22,657 bases of DNA from JAOABV01 sp964473505 (GTDB lineage Bacteria > Hydrothermota > Tepidihabitantia > Tepidihabitantales > CAIPLT01). Shown here piece by piece: positions 8,481 to 17,531 of the stretch (within the stretch, counting starts at the first letter, position 1; each line of letters begins with the position of its first letter). The position numbers and the translations under genes were made by a program. Under the pieces are notes generated by a model. The model saw only the letters and a list, made by a program, of their open reading frames with translations. It made no database searches and had not been told where the DNA came from. The stretch spans positions 1 through 22,657 of the forward strand of contig CAYYPG010000026.1 in the NCBI GenBank assembly GCA_964473505.1. The letters are read 5' to 3'.

Positions 8481-10069
8481 AAGAACTGCAAGGTAAAGTT
8501 AATCTCAGTCCGGCTTTGAGCCAATTGTTATATCTGAGAAATATCCGCACGGTTCCTGAGGTAATAAAATTTCTGAATCCTGACATCTCTAATCTTTATT
8601 CTAATGTACTACTACCTGATATCGAACCCGCAATAACTCGGATTCAAAAAGCAATTGCGCACAAAGAATCAATTCTAATATGGGGACATGAAGATTTGGA
8701 TGGGATCTCTGCAATTGTCGTTCTCTATCAAACTCTGAAAGCAATTGGAGGACAACCGTTATTTTATATTCCGCAAAAAGGCAAAGAGCGTCACGGATTG
8801 GCTTTAAAAAAAGTTAAAGAATTTCAACAATTCGGCGTAAAGTTAGTGATTACTGTGGATTGTGGTATTACCAATAATGAAGCAATTGACGCCATTCAGA
8901 ACGAAGGAGTCGATGTAATCGTTACTGACCATCACGAGATATTAAATCAATTACCTAAGGCTGTGGCGAATATTGATCCCAAACGAGAAGACTCAAAATA
9001 TCCTTTCGCTTATTTAGCCGGTGTTGGAGTTGCATTAAAGGTTTCCTTGGCGTTAGTCGAAACCCACTTAAAAGTCAAGCCTGATCAATTCTTTACACTT
9101 TTGCCCGACCTGTTACCAATCACCGCTTTAGGCACAATCGCTGACCGAGTTCCGTTAGTTGATGAGAATCGGATTCTTGCCAAGTTAGGCTTGAGAGAAC
9201 TTCCTAAAATTAAAAATAATGCGGTCAAGGCGGTTTTCGATGTTGTTGGCATAAACAAAGAAAATTTAGCCACGGAAAAACTCTTTGCGGAAATCATTCC
9301 TCTATTCGGTTTAGCTAATGGTAATCAAGCCTGCGAGTATTTTCTAAACCAAGACTATGACAAATGTTATCAATGGGCGCATGAGTTGTATAAACAAAGC
9401 CAAGAATGGCGCGAAGCTGCTAAACAGAATTGCCTCATTGCGGAACAAGTAAAGGATGTTGCTGAAGGTATTGTTTTGGTTTATGATGAACGGTTATCCT
9501 TAAAAGCCTTGGGACATTGTGCTGGTCGACTAAAAGACACCTACCAATTACCAGCAATTGTTATGGGTATTCGAGATAATGACTGGGTCGGTGAATGTCG
9601 TGGTATTAACGGAGTTGATTTGATCGAACTCCTCAAAGCCCATAGTTCCTATTTTATCGATTTCGGGGGACATAAAAAAGCCTGTGGATTTACTATGCCG
9701 AAATCAAAATTAAAGAGTTTTATCAATTCAGTTAAGAAGTACGCACAGGAAAACTTTGTCAGTAAAATTATTAAAGACAATCAACGGATAGCCGAGATGA
9801 TTTTGACTTTTGACGAACTAACCGATGAATTTAAAAAACTATCACCTTTTGGTGAAAGCAATTCTACGCCGATTTTGATTAGTCCGAAAACCAATTTGAC
9901 CAAAAAAGATGGTAAGATAATCTATCCGCAAAGACCTGAGCTGCAAATTGAATGTGCAGCTCATTTACCAATAAATCCCTCCGGTAATACTTATGACGTA
10001 CTCTACACCTTTAATGACAATTTAGAAATTACCGTTTTAGATTTAGCAACATTTTACTCCGAAAAATAG
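8432..10069 (+). CDS. recJ: Single-stranded-DNA-specific exonuclease RecJ
   Basis: RecJ is a DHH-family 5'-3' single-strand DNA exonuclease acting in recombination and mismatch/base-excision repair. The 545-residue protein has the DHH phosphoesterase motifs GHEDLDG (85-91), VDCG (142-145) and TDHH (165-168), followed by the DHHA1 domain with DFGGHKKACGF around residue 410 (the GGH motif). The C-terminal OB-like part appears short compared with typical RecJ of about 560-580 residues. The start is odd: no Shine-Dalgarno precedes the ATG, and the leader plus first 16 codons are repeated at least five more times upstream. The nearest good promoter lies before the array. Other copies of the ATG are followed by early stops, so only 8432 gives full-length protein. 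It probably continues in transcription to the methyltransferase 100 bp downstream. Confidence 0.93.
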   Translation: MWRIKQLPLSDWQRFYEELQGKVNLSPALSQLLYLRNIRTVPEVIKFLNPDISNLYSNVLLPDIEPAITRIQKAIAHKESILIWGHEDLDGISAIVVLYQTLKAIGGQPLFYIPQKGKERHGLALKKVKEFQQFGVKLVITVDCGITNNEAIDAIQNEGVDVIVTDHHEILNQLPKAVANIDPKREDSKYPFAYLAGVGVALKVSLALVETHLKVKPDQFFTLLPDLLPITALGTIADRVPLVDENRILAKLGLRELPKIKNNAVKAVFDVVGINKENLATEKLFAEIIPLFGLANGNQACEYFLNQDYDKCYQWAHELYKQSQEWREAAKQNCLIAEQVKDVAEGIVLVYDERLSLKALGHCAGRLKDTYQLPAIVMGIRDNDWVGECRGINGVDLIELLKAHSSYFIDFGGHKKACGFTMPKSKLKSFINSVKKYAQENFVSKIIKDNQRIAEMILTFDELTDEFKKLSPFGESNSTPILISPKTNLTKKDGKIIYPQRPELQIECAAHLPINPSGNTYDVLYTFNDNLEITVLDLATFYSEK

Positions 10070-10130
10070 CTAAATTAGCAAAATGTTCTTTATTCGATAC
10101 ACCAACATCGAGTCTCAATAATAAATTACA

Positions 10131-10158
10131 TTGACCTTTTAGTTTTAGATTTTAATTT
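10131..10158 (+). promoter_or_regulatory. Weak candidate promoter before the rRNA methyltransferase
   Basis: TTGACC (10131-10136) is followed after 16 bp by TAATTT (10153-10158), a poor -10 match. If used, transcription would begin almost at the ATG (10170), giving a nearly leaderless mRNA; no Shine-Dalgarno is visible there. Read-through from recJ is the alternative. Confidence 0.3.
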
Positions 10159-10169
10159 TTCTCTGCGGT

Positions 10170-11333
10170 ATGCCGAAAAAAGTACATGTTGTACGAAAGA
10201 AATCCCGTCAGCGCCATTTTTGGATTTTTTCGAATGAAGTTAAAAAAGTAGAAGGTAATCCCCAAACGGGTGATGTCGTTTTTGTCTATGAACATAATCA
10301 TTTTATTGGTAGCGGTCTTTACAATAAGAATTCATTAATTCGAGTACGGCTCTATTCGGAGCAGAAAGAACCGTTATCCGTTATTTTTTTTGAGAATCGG
10401 ATAAGAAAAGCTTGGGCATACCGAAAAATAATCCTCCCAAATGAAAATGATTTTAGGTTGGTTTATGGTGAAAGCGATGGTTTACCTGGAGTGGTAATTG
10501 ATAAGTATGCCAATACTTTTGTCCTCCAAACTTATTCCGCCGGGATGGACATGCGACAAGGTTTAATTGTTGAAGCTTTGAAAAATATTTTTAATCCGAC
10601 TGCAGTTTTTGAAAAAAATGATTTTCGTCTACGCGATGCTGAAAATTTACCACGCCGGGAAAGTTTGCTTTATGGCGATATTTTAGCACCAGTGATAATC
10701 TCGGAAAACGGAGTTAAGTATATTGTTAACATTCAGGCAGGGCAGAAGACTGGTTTTTTTTATGACCAAAGAATAACTCGACAAAAAGTACAGGCCGTGA
10801 GTAAAGGAAAATCCGTCTTAGATGTTTTCTGTTATACTGGAGGTTTTTCCTTGAATGCCGCAAAAGGCGGCGCCAAAGAAGTACTGGGCATCGATGCTTC
10901 TGAAGCCGCCTTGGAATTAGCCCGCGAAAATGCTAAACTTAATAAAGTGCATAATGTCTGTAAATTTATCAACGGCGATGCTTTTATTGTCTTAAGAGAG
11001 CTGAATCGGGAAAAAAGAAAATTTGATATTATTGTGCTTGACCCGCCACCTTTCTTTAAGAAACTCTCCGAGAAACCTCAAGGCATAAAAGGTTATAAAG
11101 ACATTAATTTGCAAGCGATGAAACTTTTAGCCGAAGGCGGAATGTTAGTTAGTTGCACTTGCTCGCATTATCTTTTCTGGCAGGATTTATTAGATGTTTT
11201 GTCCCAAGCAGCGCAAGATACCGGCAAGACTTTTAAGATTGTTGACCGCACTACTCAAGGTCCTGACCATCCTGTCCTCTTGAATATGCCGGAAAGTGAA
11301 TATCTTCGCTGTTTCTTTTTAGAAGTTTATTAA
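10170..11333 (+). CDS. Class I SAM-dependent 23S rRNA (cytosine-C5)-methyltransferase, RlmI-like
   Basis: This is a probable 23S rRNA m5C methyltransferase of the RlmI/YccW-like COG1092 group, 387 residues, close to the usual family length. An N-terminal PUA domain ('RHFWIFSNEV', 'GDVVFVYEHNHFIGSGLYN') is followed by the Rossmann SAM-binding motif VLDVFCYTGGFSLNAA from residue 216. The catalytic-pocket motif LDPPPF has Asp291, and the SCTCS motif has Cys329 and Cys331, one of which should be the attacking cysteine as in RlmI. The modified nucleotide (C1962 in E. coli RlmI) is inferred from the family only. It lies 100 bp after recJ on the same strand. No clear ribosome binding site is seen. 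Confidence 0.88.
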   Translation: MPKKVHVVRKKSRQRHFWIFSNEVKKVEGNPQTGDVVFVYEHNHFIGSGLYNKNSLIRVRLYSEQKEPLSVIFFENRIRKAWAYRKIILPNENDFRLVYGESDGLPGVVIDKYANTFVLQTYSAGMDMRQGLIVEALKNIFNPTAVFEKNDFRLRDAENLPRRESLLYGDILAPVIISENGVKYIVNIQAGQKTGFFYDQRITRQKVQAVSKGKSVLDVFCYTGGFSLNAAKGGAKEVLGIDASEAALELARENAKLNKVHNVCKFINGDAFIVLRELNREKRKFDIIVLDPPPFFKKLSEKPQGIKGYKDINLQAMKLLAEGGMLVSCTCSHYLFWQDLLDVLSQAAQDTGKTFKIVDRTTQGPDHPVLLNMPESEYLRCFFLEVY

Positions 11334-11961
11334 AAGAACTTTGTATATTGTATTAATATGGTGATTTGGTAAAATATAGCTTAGATATAAAAAGAATCTT
11401 AGAAAAAAATGCTAAAGAATCTGAGCGGGAAAGATTGATAAGAAATGTTCTTACTATTGCGCTATGTGTCAAACAATAAGACTAACCTTGATTCTGAGCT
11501 GTCTACTATGAAAATAAAGATATATTATGCTTAACTTTCAAAACGGAATCTGACCGATGAGACTCTATATTTCCATTTAAGATAGAGTCTACAAACATTG
11601 GAGTATATTTAATTTAATATTATAATTTTTATTGTTTTTATTACTATAACAAAAATTAAAAGCAAGTGCTTTCCCAATTTTTCCTGATAAATACACCCGT
11701 ATAATTTATCAAAAGACCACATTTAACACCGATTAACAAAATTGGTTATCAGGCTGTGTTGTATATAATTTATTTTTAATTTTGTGGAACCACAATTAAA
11801 TATTCAAAAGATTTTTTAAGTGTTAAGGGAAGGTTGCGATATATAAATTTCTAAACCATAAATAGACCATAAAAGTCAGGAAAATTTGTTTTGGACTAAA
11901 TTAATTTAATTAATTTATATTCATTATAACTGATTTTCTTCTGAAATCTTGTGGTTTCAAA
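11334..11961. other. Convergent spacer between the methyltransferase gene and fusA
   Basis: This 628-bp AT-rich stretch separates two convergent genes. An open stretch around 11360-11480 would encode a ~38-residue peptide containing 'RILEKNAKESERERLI' but has no ATG start; it may be a gene remnant or chance. A hairpin lies at 11560-11590 and a TTGTGG/CCACAA dyad at about 11782-11795. No terminator with a T-run was found. Confidence 0.5.
11560..11590. other. 9-bp stem hairpin in the convergent spacer
   Basis: AGACTCTAT (11560-11568) and ATAGAGTCT (11582-11590) are perfectly complementary around a 13-base loop. It could end transcription from either side, but neither flank has a T-tract, so it is not called a terminator. 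Confidence 0.4.
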
Positions 11962-14040
11962 TTAGGTAGGGTTGAAAATATGAGCCAAATAAGGGAAAAT
12001 CTTAGTTTTTAATTCTTCCGGTAAAATCTCATAATGAGAAAACTGTAAGGAATGGGTGGCTCTGCCTTGAGTTAACGATCGTAACGAAGTAGTATATCCA
12101 AAAGTTTCCGCTAAAGGTACAAGTCCGTGAATAATTTTATGACCTTTTAATGACTCAACCGAAACTACTTTGCCCCGGCGCGCACTTAAATCAGCAACAA
12201 TACCGCCAAGATAATTGTCTGGTGTAACCACTTCTAAATCCATTATCGGTTCTAAAAAGGTTGGATTGGCTTTAAGAAAGGCGTCACGAAATGCCATGGT
12301 TGTTGCAATTTTGAACGACAACTCTGATGAGTCGATTTCATGATAAGCACCGTCAATGATGTGCACTGCAATATTAGTAATGGGATAGCCGGCTAAAACT
12401 CCGGTATGGACACAGTCCTGAAGCGCTGATTCTATTGCAAGAATGAATTCTTTGGGAATCAGCGCTTCTTTGATTTCATTTATGATATAAACACCTTTTT
12501 CTGCTGGTTCTAATTTAAGCGTCACTACCCCATACTGCCCCTTACCACCAGTTTGTCGAATGAATCTGCCTTCAGCGGACATAGGCTTAGTTATCGTTTC
12601 ACGATAAGATACTTGGGGTTTACCAATATGGCAGACTACGCCAAACTCTCTTTTTAAGCGCTCGAGCGTAACCTCTAAATGCAATTCACCCATTCCGGAG
12701 ATAATTGTCTCATCGGTTTCCGGATTCACTTTGATTTTCAGAGTTGGGTCTTCAATTGTTAAAGTATTAAGCGCTTCTGACAATTTTGTCGCATCGGCTT
12801 TGGTTTTAGGCTCAATTGCTAAAAAAACCACTGGTTCAGGAAATTCCATAGGCTCAAAGGCAATGGGATGCAAGAGATTAGATAGCGTATAACCAGTTTT
12901 GATTTCTTTTATACCCACAACCGCACCAATCTCACCGGCTTGAAGTTTTTCGACTTCTTGTTTATAGTTGGCATGCATAACCAGAAGTTTTGAAATTCGC
13001 ACCTTTTCCATCGTGGGAATAACTAAAACTTGACTCTTCTCTTCAATTTTACCGGAATATACTCGGATATAAGATAAATAACCCCGATGTGGGTCATTAG
13101 CAATTTTGAAGACCAATGCGGAAAATGGTGCTTTGGGATCTGCGGGTCGGGTTTCTTCATTCTTGGTGTTAGGATTGACTCCCTTCATTGGTGGAATATC
13201 TAACGGTGATGGTAAAAAATTGACAATTGCATCCAAAAGCTTTTGAATCCCTTTGTTCTTCAAAGCACTACCACATAAGACCGGAACAATTTTTAAGTCA
13301 ATGGTTAATTTCCGAATACTTTTAATTATATCTTCAGGGGTAATTTTATTGCCTGATAAATACTTTTCCAAAATGGTTTCATCATAATGGCTTAAAGTAT
13401 CAATAATCTTTTCCCGATATTCGCTAACCAAACTTTTCTTATCTTCAGGAATCGGTATTTCTCGGAATTCAGCGCCAAGTGTTTCATCTAACCAAACAAA
13501 TGCTTTTTCCGAAATTAAATCAATACAACCCTGAAAATCACTTTCACGGCCAAGGGGTAATTGAATGGCAACTGGAATTAACGAGAATTTTTCTTTCATC
13601 ATATTCAAAACCCGGAAAAAGTCAGACCCAATGCGGTCAAGTTTATTGACAAAGGCAATTCGTGGAACTCTGTACTTATCCGCTTGTCGCCAGACTGTTT
13701 CCGATTGAGGTTCAACTCCGCCCACACCACAAAAAACCACTACTACCCCATCTAAAACTTTTAGTGACCGTTCAACTTCAATAGTAAAATCGACATGACC
13801 CGGGGTATCAATTATATTAATCTGATAGCCACCCCAAAAACATGTAGTTGCAGCCGCTGTGATTGTGATACCTCTTTCTTTTTCTTGGTCCATCCAATCC
13901 ATTGTAGCCGAACCTTCGTCAACTTCGCCCATGCGATAGATTTTTCCCGTATAAAACAAAATGCGTTCTGTGGTTGTCGTTTTACCAGCATCAATATGTG
14001 CCGCAATCCCGATATTTCTGATTTTAGTTAAATATTCCAT
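11962..14040 (-). CDS. fusA: Translation elongation factor G
   Basis: EF-G is the GTPase that drives tRNA-mRNA translocation on the ribosome. The 692-residue length is standard. GTPase motifs are complete: G1 AHIDAGKT (14-21), the switch region RGITIT (56-61), G3 DTPGH (78-82), G4 NKLD (132-135) and G5 CGSALKNKG. Domain II, III, IV ('GGKGQYGVV') and V ('YLGGIVADLSARRG') signatures follow in order. The start at 14040 matches the usual EF-G N-terminus (KIRNIGI). No Shine-Dalgarno precedes it, and the best promoter (14280-14307) implies a leader of about 230 nt. It stands alone rather than in the str operon (rpsL-rpsG-fusA-tuf), as is common for a second EF-G or in rearranged genomes; which applies here cannot be decided. 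Confidence 0.97.
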   Translation of the reverse strand: MEYLTKIRNIGIAAHIDAGKTTTTERILFYTGKIYRMGEVDEGSATMDWMDQEKERGITITAAATTCFWGGYQINIIDTPGHVDFTIEVERSLKVLDGVVVVFCGVGGVEPQSETVWRQADKYRVPRIAFVNKLDRIGSDFFRVLNMMKEKFSLIPVAIQLPLGRESDFQGCIDLISEKAFVWLDETLGAEFREIPIPEDKKSLVSEYREKIIDTLSHYDETILEKYLSGNKITPEDIIKSIRKLTIDLKIVPVLCGSALKNKGIQKLLDAIVNFLPSPLDIPPMKGVNPNTKNEETRPADPKAPFSALVFKIANDPHRGYLSYIRVYSGKIEEKSQVLVIPTMEKVRISKLLVMHANYKQEVEKLQAGEIGAVVGIKEIKTGYTLSNLLHPIAFEPMEFPEPVVFLAIEPKTKADATKLSEALNTLTIEDPTLKIKVNPETDETIISGMGELHLEVTLERLKREFGVVCHIGKPQVSYRETITKPMSAEGRFIRQTGGKGQYGVVTLKLEPAEKGVYIINEIKEALIPKEFILAIESALQDCVHTGVLAGYPITNIAVHIIDGAYHEIDSSELSFKIATTMAFRDAFLKANPTFLEPIMDLEVVTPDNYLGGIVADLSARRGKVVSVESLKGHKIIHGLVPLAETFGYTTSLRSLTQGRATHSLQFSHYEILPEELKTKIFPYLAHIFNPT

Positions 14041-14279
14041 AATATCAAAATTGACTATCCGGTTTAATATTTTTTCTTACTGAATTTAACGTAGATTTCT
14101 CTCTATCTGGATAATGATTTGAGTTCCTTTGCTATGTTCAGCATAATGTAAGGTCAGTTACAATTAAACTCTCGTAATTTTTCATAATAAGAATCCGTTT
14201 ATTCATACATTGGTTTTATCCGATTCGAATTTACCAAAATAAATTTTCGGATAATTTAAAAGTTTTAGTATAAAAGCTT

Positions 14280-14307
14280 ATTATACTTTATATCCTATGC
14301 AAGTCAA
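14280..14307 (-). promoter_or_regulatory. Candidate fusA promoter with a long leader
   Basis: On the minus strand TTGACT (14307-14302), a 16-bp spacer and a perfect TATAAT (14285-14280) form the best promoter upstream of fusA. It predicts transcription from about 14273 and a 5' leader of about 233 nt. I see no recognisable riboswitch or strong hairpin in the leader. Confidence 0.55.
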
Positions 14308-14680
14308 GAAGTTGAATCAATCTACAAAAATGTAAGGTCCAAACATTATAATCAGTCCTTCACTCAGTTTACGCAAATTTAGCTAAAATAATCGTTAGTA
14401 CAAAGCGGATTTTATCGACGATATTAGCTATTTGCTATTAAAATAATCGTCAGGCGTTTGTTCCTCAAGAAATGTGCGTTTAATAATTTAGTCCTGATTT
14501 ACTCTTTATTGATATAGGGTATATTCTAATTACCTGGTATTCTTGACTCCAATAGATAAAATTAACCTTTTTATCTTTCCTAATTTAATATCTTATTGTA
14601 AATATAAATTTCAATTAATTTTCAGACACTATATGTATGGTCTTTATTAAAAAAATACTACAATAAGGTGCGATTGAATT

Positions 14681-14990
14681 CGCTCAAATGACCTAATTTT
14701 ACGGCTACTTTATCTAATAATATCGGAAAAACTTATCGGATTTTATCAATAAACTTGGCATCTATTTTTCTAAAGATTTCCAAGATGTGTCTCGTAGTTA
14801 TGACCGAAAAATTTTCGTGGATTGTTATGATAATTGGAACTGTTTTTTTTATTCTTTATTATAAAAATATAAAGTTATAAGGCATATATTTTGCACAATG
14901 CTTTACACTCTTGAAATTAATCTTTGCTAATTGAAAAATCTGTTTCACATACATTATCTAATTCTTTCATAAACTGTATAGTATGTCTTA
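14681..14990 (+). repeat. Copy B of the dispersed repeat (inverted relative to copy C)
   Basis: About 310 bp match the reverse complement of roughly 21491-21800. In the core (14721-14820) only a handful of differences occur per 100 bases; the rest differs by scattered substitutions and a ~10-base indel near 14865. Similarity stops just past 'gtatgtctta' (14990), so copy B lacks the promoter end seen in copies A and C. The indel breaks any reading frame shared with copy C, which argues that the repeat is non-coding. Confidence 0.85.
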
Positions 14991-15790
14991 GATGGTAGTG
15001 TATATTATGTTGTGTAGATTCAGTATTGATATGTTAGAGAAAATGATGTAATTTCGGCCTTGTTAATTATTTAAAAAGGATAACACACCTATGTAAGAAA
15101 AAGCCACCTTATACCAAAATCTTATCGCTATTTCTTAGACATATTGCAATATTACCGGGCATCGCAAAATGATTATCGTTTTTAAGTTTTACAGAATTTC
15201 AACCTAAAAACATGATTTCCTGTTTGATTAACTGATTTAAAAGACCTTTGACTTATGCTGTAGTCTCATAAATGATTGTTTGAGTCACTTACGGCAAGAT
15301 TTTAATATTGTGGACTAACTAAGGGCAAAAAGATATTGAATATTTTGTGGTTTTATAGGAATCATCTCCAACGGTTTAAACGACTAAAAAAATGACATCA
15401 TAATTTACCTAAAACAAGAAATCTTAAACCGCGGTGGGAACTATACCCTATTTTTATATTTTAAGCATTAAATCCTTTGAATATCAAATCAACTACATTG
15501 AAAATCAATGCGTTTTCAAGTTATATTGTCAATATAAGTATTCTAATCGAAGGAAACTTTTAAGTATACATTTTGAAGTAAATGGTGTTATATAGAACTT
15601 TCTACATTACTTGAGGTTTTTTGTAGTTGTCCTTTTCGGAATCACAATAGTATAGTAGTTAATCTGAGTTTTCGTAAAGAATTTCTTTTATAATTTTGTT
15701 AATATTATACCATCAAAAGCCGGGGTATAAAAAATCAGTTTGTCATGATTCAATTCAGATATCAGATAAAAACGCTTTTAACGAATATCC

Positions 15791-16663
15791 CTATTTTCCT
15801 AAAATTCTCTGATAAGCAATTTGGTATTTTTCCGCAGTTTTAGCGATTACCTTTTCGGGTAATGTTGGTGCTGGTGGTCTTTTATCCCAATTGATGCTTT
15901 CCAAATAATCTCGAATATATTGTTTATCAAAACTATTCTGGCTTCTACCAGGTTCATATTCAGCCTTATCCCAAAATCGGGAGGAATCCGGAGTTAATAG
16001 TTCATCAATTAAAATAATTTCATCATCAAACCAACCAAACTCCATCTTGGTATCCGCAATGATAATTCCTTTCGACTCAGCGTATTGAGATGCCTTTTTA
16101 TAAATTTCTAAACATATGTGTTTGACTTTATTAGTTACCTCTTTACCAACAATATCTATCATCTGCAGTTCGGAAATGTTTTCGTCGTGTCCTGACTCAG
16201 CTTTGGTTGAAGGTGTAAAAATTGGTTCCGGAAGTTTTTCTGACTCTTTAAGTCCTTGGGGTAGTTTTATTCCACTAATTGAGCCATTTTTTAAATATGC
16301 TTTCCAAGCCGAGCCAGAAATGTAGCCCCGGACAATACATTCAACCGGCAGAGGTTTTGTCTTTATTACCAACATTGAACGATTTTTTAGGGTATCACTA
16401 TATTTTTTTAGTTCGTTAGGATATAAATCAACATTGTTTGTTATCAGGTGGTTTTTAATAATATCTTCGGTAAATTTAAACCAGAAACAAGAGAGTTCAT
16501 TCAAAACAGCACCTTTATTCGGAATACCGTCATTTAAAACAACATCAAATGCCGAAATTCGGTCGGTCGCGATGATTAGTAATTTATCATCCAAATCATA
16601 GACATCGCGCACTTTGCCTTTTTTATATAATTTTACATCAGGAAAATTTGTCTTTAGGACCAT
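15791..16663 (-). CDS. purC: Phosphoribosylaminoimidazole-succinocarboxamide (SAICAR) synthase
   Basis: PurC joins aspartate to CAIR using ATP to give SAICAR in de novo purine synthesis (cytosol). The 290-residue protein has the family signatures GKVRDVYD near the N-terminus, ATDRISAFDVVL, the 'VECIVRGYISGSAWK' segment, 'AESGHDENIS' and 'LTPDSSRFWD'. Its length fits the longer PurC subfamily (about 290-300 residues) found in yeast and many bacteria rather than the 237-residue E. coli type. An ideal AAGGAGG (16673-16679) nine bases before the ATG fixes the start. It follows the nitroreductase/purE-remnant/rubrerythrin group on the same strand after a 205-bp gap, so it may have its own promoter (a TATAAA-like -10 is present, no clear -35). 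Its substrate CAIR is the product of PurE, whose gene nearby is broken. Confidence 0.95.
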   Translation of the reverse strand: MVLKTNFPDVKLYKKGKVRDVYDLDDKLLIIATDRISAFDVVLNDGIPNKGAVLNELSCFWFKFTEDIIKNHLITNNVDLYPNELKKYSDTLKNRSMLVIKTKPLPVECIVRGYISGSAWKAYLKNGSISGIKLPQGLKESEKLPEPIFTPSTKAESGHDENISELQMIDIVGKEVTNKVKHICLEIYKKASQYAESKGIIIADTKMEFGWFDDEIILIDELLTPDSSRFWDKAEYEPGRSQNSFDKQYIRDYLESINWDKRPPAPTLPEKVIAKTAEKYQIAYQRILGK

Positions 16664-16868
16664 ATTTTTATTCCTCCTTATAAAAATTTAACATAATTTT
16701 ATAGTAAATTATGAATTCAAAATTTTTACTTGCTTATAAATTTCATCTGATAGGAATAATTATTTCTGATCCGAATCGGTGGTAAAATTATAGAAATAAG
16801 TATTTCAAAATTACTGAGAACCTGTTCTTGGAAGTTATCGTAAAATTCATATGATAGTAGATACCAAG

Positions 16869-17531
16869 TTATTGTTTTTTACCAACCGGCATAATATAGC
16901 GTGGTTCTTCTTTTATGCCTAATATTTTCTTAACTTGCTCATCATGGAAAGCGCCAATTACTACTGTACCTAATCCCAACGCCTCGCACTGAAGATGGAT
17001 ATTCTGTCCACAATGACCAACTTCATTATCAACATATCTTATACCGCGCGCGCCATATCGGGCAGTGGTGCGTTCATATTTAGCGGCAATGACTATCGAT
17101 ATTGGTGCATTGTTAATATATTCTTGACCTAAAGCGGCACGGGTTAACTCATTGCGGATATCTTTACCATTTATTTTCACTATTTCGTGAGTTTTTTCAA
17201 GATAATGATACACTCCGGGTTCAATTCCTTTCACATTACCTACAACCAGATAGATTTCTAAAGGATAGGTTGCTCCCGCTGAAGGCACAGTTTTACCACC
17301 CCAACCCGCAGTTATCCCTTGTGCCGACCACAATAACTGAGAGACTTCTTCTATGGTCAATGCTTCATTTTTATAACTACGAATGGAACGCCGTTTAAGC
17401 ATTGCTTCTTCAACACTGACCGAACTTGTATAGCGAGGTTTAGGTAATTTCATCTTTTCTCCTTTAGCATAAATGCCGATAAAATTTAGTAAAAGCAATA
17501 ATACTAAAACAAAAAACTTTTTATTTGGCAT
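16869..17531 (-). CDS. SagB/ThcOx-type nitroreductase-family flavoprotein, probable signal peptide
   Basis: This is an FMN-dependent oxidoreductase of the nitroreductase superfamily, SagB-type dehydrogenase branch, 220 residues. The FMN-site motif KRRSIRSYK, 'VPSAGATYPLE', 'VGHCGQNIHLQCEALGLG' and the ending 'PRYIMPVG' are typical. The physiological substrate is unknown. From 17531 the protein begins with a lysine-rich start and a hydrophobic run (residues 6-20, then YA), a signal peptide with likely cleavage after Ala22. AAAAGGAG precedes this ATG by five bases. A second ATG at 17453 (Met27) has its own AAAGGAG five bases upstream and would give a cytosolic protein that starts at the conserved domain. 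The gene overlaps the end of the purE remnant by 11 bp, so the two were translationally coupled. Confidence 0.85.
   Translation of the reverse strand: MPNKKFFVLVLLLLLNFIGIYAKGEKMKLPKPRYTSSVSVEEAMLKRRSIRSYKNEALTIEEVSQLLWSAQGITAGWGGKTVPSAGATYPLEIYLVVGNVKGIEPGVYHYLEKTHEIVKINGKDIRNELTRAALGQEYINNAPISIVIAAKYERTTARYGARGIRYVDNEVGHCGQNIHLQCEALGLGTVVIGAFHDEQVKKILGIKEEPRYIMPVGKKQ

Larger units (their letters stand above)
14041..15790. other. 1.75-kb gene-free block between fusA and purC
   Basis: No ORF of at least 60 codons that looks coding is present on either strand. The block holds the fusA promoter and leader at its left end, short direct repeats (AATGTAAGGTC near 14146 and 14331; TAAAATAATCGT twice near 14388 and 14440), repeat copy B (14681-14990), and about 800 bp without recognisable content. 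A 29-codon open stretch near 15309-15400 ('NILWFYRNHLQRFKRLKK') may be a fragment of a dead gene, but I do not recognise it. Confidence 0.5.

Noticed and set aside
11360..11480. Peptide-like open stretch after the methyltransferase gene
   Set aside because: No ATG start, under 40 codons and no recognised homology; could be a remnant but unsupported.
16821..16836. GAAC/GTTC dyad downstream of the nitroreductase as a LexA-type box
   Set aside because: Spacing of two bases does not match the four-base spacing of the Gram-positive type LexA box, and it lies after a gene rather than in a promoter.
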